Origin: Vibrio mangrovi
Lineage (GTDB): Bacteria > Pseudomonadota > Gammaproteobacteria > Enterobacterales > Vibrionaceae
Assembly: GCF_024346955.1 (NCBI RefSeq)
Contig: NZ_AP024883.1
Coordinates: forward strand, 2,170,001 to 2,234,000
Reading direction: 5' to 3'
Length of the DNA stretch: 64,000 bases
The translations under genes and the position numbers were made by a program. Under the pieces are notes generated by a model. That model saw only the letters and a program-made list of their open reading frames with translations, searched no databases and was not told the origin of the DNA. How positions within the stretch are numbered: position 1 is the stretch's first letter; each line of letters starts with the position of its first letter. Of this stretch, positions 60,989 to 64,000 are shown piece by piece.

Positions 60989-61018
60989 AAATCCCTCAAT
61001 AAAAGGATTGAGGGATTT
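60989..61018 (-). terminator. Terminator after dctM
   Basis: Perfect 12-bp stem AAATCCCTCAAT (60989-61000) and complement (61007-61018), 6-nt loop; on the minus strand it runs into seven Ts. Confidence 0.92.
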
Positions 61019-61060
61019 ATAGATAGAAACTGTATAGCTATTTCATTTTATGATGTCACA

Positions 61061-62422
61061 TCACTTGGTAATAATCTCTGGTCCCATCAGTGAGGTCGGC
61101 AGCCAGGTTGAAACCCAAGGCACATAAGTGACGATCAACAGGAACAGGAACATAACGGCAACCCATGGTAAAGCGGCTTTGACGACATTAATCATCGACA
61201 TCCGTGCCACACCTGCCGTCACAAACAGGTTCAATCCTACCGGTGGTGTAATCATCCCGATTTCCATGTTCACCACCATGATAATTCCCAGATGAATCGG
61301 ATCGATTCCCAGTTGAATGGCAATCGGGAACACCAGTGGCGCCACAATGATCAACAGACCTGACGGCTCCATGAACTGACCACCAATTAACAGCAGCAGG
61401 TTGACAACTATCAGGAAGGCAATTGGCCCCAGACCAGCAGAAAGCATTGAATTAGCTATCATCTGCGGCACCTGTTCTTCGGTCAGAACATGCTTAAGAA
61501 TCAAAGCATTGGCAATGATAAATAGTAGCATGATGGTCAGCTTGCCGGCTTCACACAAGGTTTTCTTGGTATCAGGATGCACAAAAGCCTGAAAGATTTT
61601 AATGACACCCGGCAACTGATTATTCTTATCCGCAAACGGGCCCATATCTTTATAGACAAAGTTGGCAATCAGGAAAGAATAAACCGCCGCAACAGCCGCA
61701 GCTTCAGTCGGGGTGAAAATCCCCCCATAAATACCACCAAGAATAATCACGACCAGAAACAGTCCCCAAATCGCATCCCGGCCTGCTGTGATTAATTCTC
61801 CCCAGCCGACAAATGACTGCTTCGGTAAGTTTTTCACCCGGGCAGCAATATAAATCGCAACCATCAGCATAACACCGGCTAATAGTCCGGGGATCACACC
61901 GCCGAGGAACATCCGGCCGACAGAAACATCTGTTGCTGCCGCATAAACAACCATGACAATCGATGGCGGGATCAGAATCCCCAGCGTTCCGGCGTTACAA
62001 ATCACTCCGGCTGCAAACTCTTTGGAATAACCGTTCTTCACCATTCCGGCAATAACGATACTCCCGATGGCAACGACAGTCGCCGGAGAAGAACCAGACA
62101 ATGCAGCAAACATCATACAAGCCATGACTGAAGCCATCGCCAGACCACCACGGAACCAGCCGACAACCGCAATAGCAAAACGAATGATCCGTTTTGCCAC
62201 GCCGCCGGTCGACATGAAACTGGAAGCCAGAATGAAAAATGGAATCGCCAGCAACGTGTAGTGACCGGCAAATGCATTAAATAACGTTTGTGCAACCGAT
62301 GCCAGAGAGGCATCTGAGTGCAGCATGAGAAAAACAATACTGGACAAACCCAGTGAAACAGCGATCGGCACACCAATGAGCATCAGGCCAATCACCATTA
62401 AAAAGAGAAACAGAACTGCCAT
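61061..62422 (-). CDS. dctM: TRAP C4-dicarboxylate transporter large permease DctM
   Basis: DctM is the 12-helix ion-coupled subunit of the TRAP transporter for succinate, fumarate and malate. The 453-residue product is hydrophobic throughout with the family segments SSFMSTGGVAKRIIRFA, AALSGSSPATVVAIGSIV, NAGTLGILIPPSIVMVVYA and MEIGMITPPVGLNLFVTAG. It is the last gene of dctP-dctQ-dctM and is followed by a strong terminator. Confidence 0.95.
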   Translation of the reverse strand: MAVLFLFLMVIGLMLIGVPIAVSLGLSSIVFLMLHSDASLASVAQTLFNAFAGHYTLLAIPFFILASSFMSTGGVAKRIIRFAIAVVGWFRGGLAMASVMACMMFAALSGSSPATVVAIGSIVIAGMVKNGYSKEFAAGVICNAGTLGILIPPSIVMVVYAAATDVSVGRMFLGGVIPGLLAGVMLMVAIYIAARVKNLPKQSFVGWGELITAGRDAIWGLFLVVIILGGIYGGIFTPTEAAAVAAVYSFLIANFVYKDMGPFADKNNQLPGVIKIFQAFVHPDTKKTLCEAGKLTIMLLFIIANALILKHVLTEEQVPQMIANSMLSAGLGPIAFLIVVNLLLLIGGQFMEPSGLLIIVAPLVFPIAIQLGIDPIHLGIIMVVNMEIGMITPPVGLNLFVTAGVARMSMINVVKAALPWVAVMFLFLLIVTYVPWVSTWLPTSLMGPEIITK

Positions 62423-62427
62423 GATGA

Positions 62428-63126
62428 CTACTCCTTCCGATCCGATGACGACTGCTGATGTGATGAACTGATTTCATTATCCTGTTGAAGCTCAGCTTTC
62501 AGTGCTTCCAGATCCTCTTCACCTTCATGAGCGGCAATCAGGCGATCCAGCTTTCCGGTCAGAATCTGATAAGTTGCTTGTGCGAAACGGAACGTCAGCA
62601 AAGCCATTCCAACCGGCAAGGCCATGTAAGGAATAAATCGTGGCAGCTTTTCATAAGCCTCACCTTCATTCAGCCAGTCAGCTAAGAATTGCAGGAAATC
62701 TGGCATCGGAATATCGTCGGTTTCGTACCAGGCCCGTTCGGTAACAAAGGGATACCAGTAATGCCATGAACCAATCAGTAACAGGACGGCAAACAACAGA
62801 CAGGCAAATGCTGAAGCCACCGCAAAAGTTTTCTTTAACCCTGCCGGAGCCATATTGATGATGACATCAACACCGATGTGGAAGTGTTTTTTAACCCCAT
62901 AGGAAGCCCCGACCAGAACCATCCAGGCAAACATAAATACGGTCAGTTCAAGAGCCCACAATATGTTGTCATTAAATACATAGCGACAAATTACATTTAC
63001 AAACGTCAGCAGTGTCATCGTTCCCAAAAAGAATGCAATCAGAAACTCTTCCACCGAATCAGTAAAACGACCGACTTTAGAAAAAAAAGAATGTTCCATA
63101 ACTATCTTCGCTCTCATTGTTATCAT
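62428..63126 (-). CDS. dctQ: TRAP C4-dicarboxylate transporter small permease DctQ
   Basis: DctQ is the four-helix membrane partner of DctM. The 232-residue product has helices near EEFLIAFFLGTMTLLTFVNVICRYVF, WALELTVFMFAWMVLVGASYGV, FAVASAFACLLFAVLLLIGSWHYW and FIPYMALPVGMALLTFRFAQ, with the family HFHIGVDVI segment. The charged C-terminal tail is longer than usual. The start may instead be the ATG at 63097-63099 (MEHSFFSKVGRF), which fits the family better. dctM follows after five bases. Confidence 0.92.
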   Translation of the reverse strand: MITMRAKIVMEHSFFSKVGRFTDSVEEFLIAFFLGTMTLLTFVNVICRYVFNDNILWALELTVFMFAWMVLVGASYGVKKHFHIGVDVIINMAPAGLKKTFAVASAFACLLFAVLLLIGSWHYWYPFVTERAWYETDDIPMPDFLQFLADWLNEGEAYEKLPRFIPYMALPVGMALLTFRFAQATYQILTGKLDRLIAAHEGEEDLEALKAELQQDNEISSSHQQSSSDRKE

Positions 63127-63130
63127 TCAG

Positions 63131-63182
63131 GTGCCCCACATCGTGGTTTTCCATATAACGACGGTGGGGCACAATGTTTATA
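63131..63182 (-). other. Hairpin between dctP and dctQ
   Basis: GTGCCCCAC (63131-63139) pairs with GTGGGGCAC (63174-63182) across a 34-nt loop. It lies in the 71-base gap between dctP and dctQ without a U-tract, so it probably protects or attenuates the transcript so that more DctP than permease is made. Confidence 0.6.
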
Positions 63183-63197
63183 GCGTGACTACGACAG

Positions 63198-64000
63198 TTA
63201 CTTCTGGTTTGCAGCAAGTGCATCATTAATCAGATCACTACCGATATCTTTCTCGAATTTCTTCCAGACCGGTTGCAGTGCTTCTACCCATTTTTCACGC
63301 TGAGCCGGCGTCAGTGTACGAACAACACCACCTGCATCGATAATATTCTGGCGATTGGCAAGATTCACTTTGGTTGATTCTGCGTTACGGGTTTCGGTCA
63401 CTTCCTTGAGAATCTGTGCAAACTGGCTGCGCACATCATCAGGCAGGTTATCCCAGAACTTGGTTGAGGTGACAACAAGGTAGTCAAGGATGCCGTGGTT
63501 TGTTTCAGTCACACCATCCTGAACTTCGAAGAACTTCTTACCGTAAATATTTGACCAAGTATTTTCCTGACCATCGATAACACCAGTCTGTAATCCACCA
63601 TAGACTTCTTTAAAAGACATTTTCTGTGGATTTGCACCCAGTTGTTCAAACTGTGCGACCAGAACATCCGATGCCTGAACCCGGAATTTCAGTCCTTTAG
63701 CATCCTTTGGTTCAATCAGTGGCTTGTTGGCAGAAAGTTGCTTCATACCGTTATGCCAGAATGCCAGACCCAGAAGTCCACGGCGTTTCATCGCTGTTTT
63801 CAGTTTCTCACCAGCAGCAGAGTTCTGGAAACGGTCAACCGCTGCAACATCTTCAAACAGGAATGGCAGGTCGAATATACGGTATTTCTTAGTGAATTTT
63901 TCAAACTTGGAAAGAGAAGGGGCTGCGAGCTGAACGTCACCGTTTAAAAGAGCTTCCAAGACTTTGTTATCATCATAAAGTGTCGAATTCGGGAAAACTT
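63198..64000 (-). CDS. dctP: TRAP C4-dicarboxylate binding protein DctP (5' end missing)
   Basis: DctP is the periplasmic dicarboxylate-binding protein of the TRAP transporter. The frame is open to the window edge, and the first visible residues (VFPNSTLYDDNKVLEALLNGDVQLAAPS) are the conserved DctP segment about 60 residues into the mature protein; an internal start at 63959 is not real. Family motifs include FRVQASDVLVAQFEQLGANPQKMSF with the substrate-carboxylate arginine, and YGGLQTGVIDGQENTWSNIY. The signal peptide and any sigma-54/DctD promoter lie outside the window. Confidence 0.95.
   Translation of the reverse strand, partial: VFPNSTLYDDNKVLEALLNGDVQLAAPSLSKFEKFTKKYRIFDLPFLFEDVAAVDRFQNSAAGEKLKTAMKRRGLLGLAFWHNGMKQLSANKPLIEPKDAKGLKFRVQASDVLVAQFEQLGANPQKMSFKEVYGGLQTGVIDGQENTWSNIYGKKFFEVQDGVTETNHGILDYLVVTSTKFWDNLPDDVRSQFAQILKEVTETRNAESTKVNLANRQNIIDAGGVVRTLTPAQREKWVEALQPVWKKFEKDIGSDLINDALAANQK

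Overview
The window looks like chromosomal DNA of a Vibrio (Vibrionaceae, Gammaproteobacteria). Protein similarity recalled from memory, gene order and Vibrio-type genes all point there: a FadR with the long Vibrio insertion, CsiV, a LuxM/LuxN quorum-sensing pair, and a block running lpxK-msbA-comEC-lolCDE-mfd-ndh-lpoB-hinT-fadR-nhaB-dsbB-ftsK-lrp-ald-cysB-pyrF-lapBA-ihfB-rpsA-cmk-ppiD-hupB-lon-clpXP-tig-dctBD-dctMQP. As I remember it, this order largely matches part of V. cholerae chromosome 1. I cannot assign a species. No rRNA, tRNA, insertion sequence, prophage or CRISPR array was seen.

Layout: 1-8300 is envelope biogenesis on the minus strand (lpxK fragment, msbA, comEC, lolCDE), with a small DUF2062 gene facing the other way. 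8400-13300 on the plus strand has a PilZ-family protein, the repair-coupling factor mfd and the cell-wall regulator csiV. 13400-19500 on the minus strand has ndh, ycfP, thiK, lpoB, ycfL, a COG3014-like lipoprotein and hinT. 19900-24900 has a stand-alone CARF-nuclease (DUF1887) gene, fadR, nhaB and dsbB. 24900-37850 is housekeeping: ftsK, lrp/ald, cysB, a small membrane protein, miaE, pyrF, lapBA, ihfB, rpsA, cmk.

38000-44600 is the standout: an AT-rich insert between cmk and a comEA-like gene. It carries a LuxM-type acyl-homoserine-lactone synthase flanked by two LuxN-type hybrid sensor kinases. The downstream LuxN overlaps luxM and has an intact phosphoacceptor histidine (H470). The upstream paralogue is collinear with it but has tyrosine at the same residue (Y470), while its ATP-binding motifs and receiver aspartate are kept. 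It therefore looks like a kinase-dead, possibly phosphatase-only or decoy receptor for the same signalling pathway. A LuxR/HapR-like operator lies before the first receptor gene and a perfect FNR-type box before luxM.

44600-53500 is protein quality control (comEA-like, ppiD, hupB, lon with a sigma-32-like promoter, clpX, clpP, tig). 54000-64000 is a C4-dicarboxylate TRAP system: the sensor-regulator pair dctBD is separated from the transporter operon dctPQM (dctP cut by the window edge) by three accessory minus-strand genes: a second, divergent ClpP, an orphan periplasmic solute-binding protein and a type-B carboxylesterase.

Perfect FNR-type palindromes (TTGAT-N4-ATCAA) occur in the intergenic regions before ndh, nhaB and luxM, linking respiration, sodium/proton exchange and quorum sensing to oxygen as a hypothesis. 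Many genes end in clear intrinsic terminators, listed individually.
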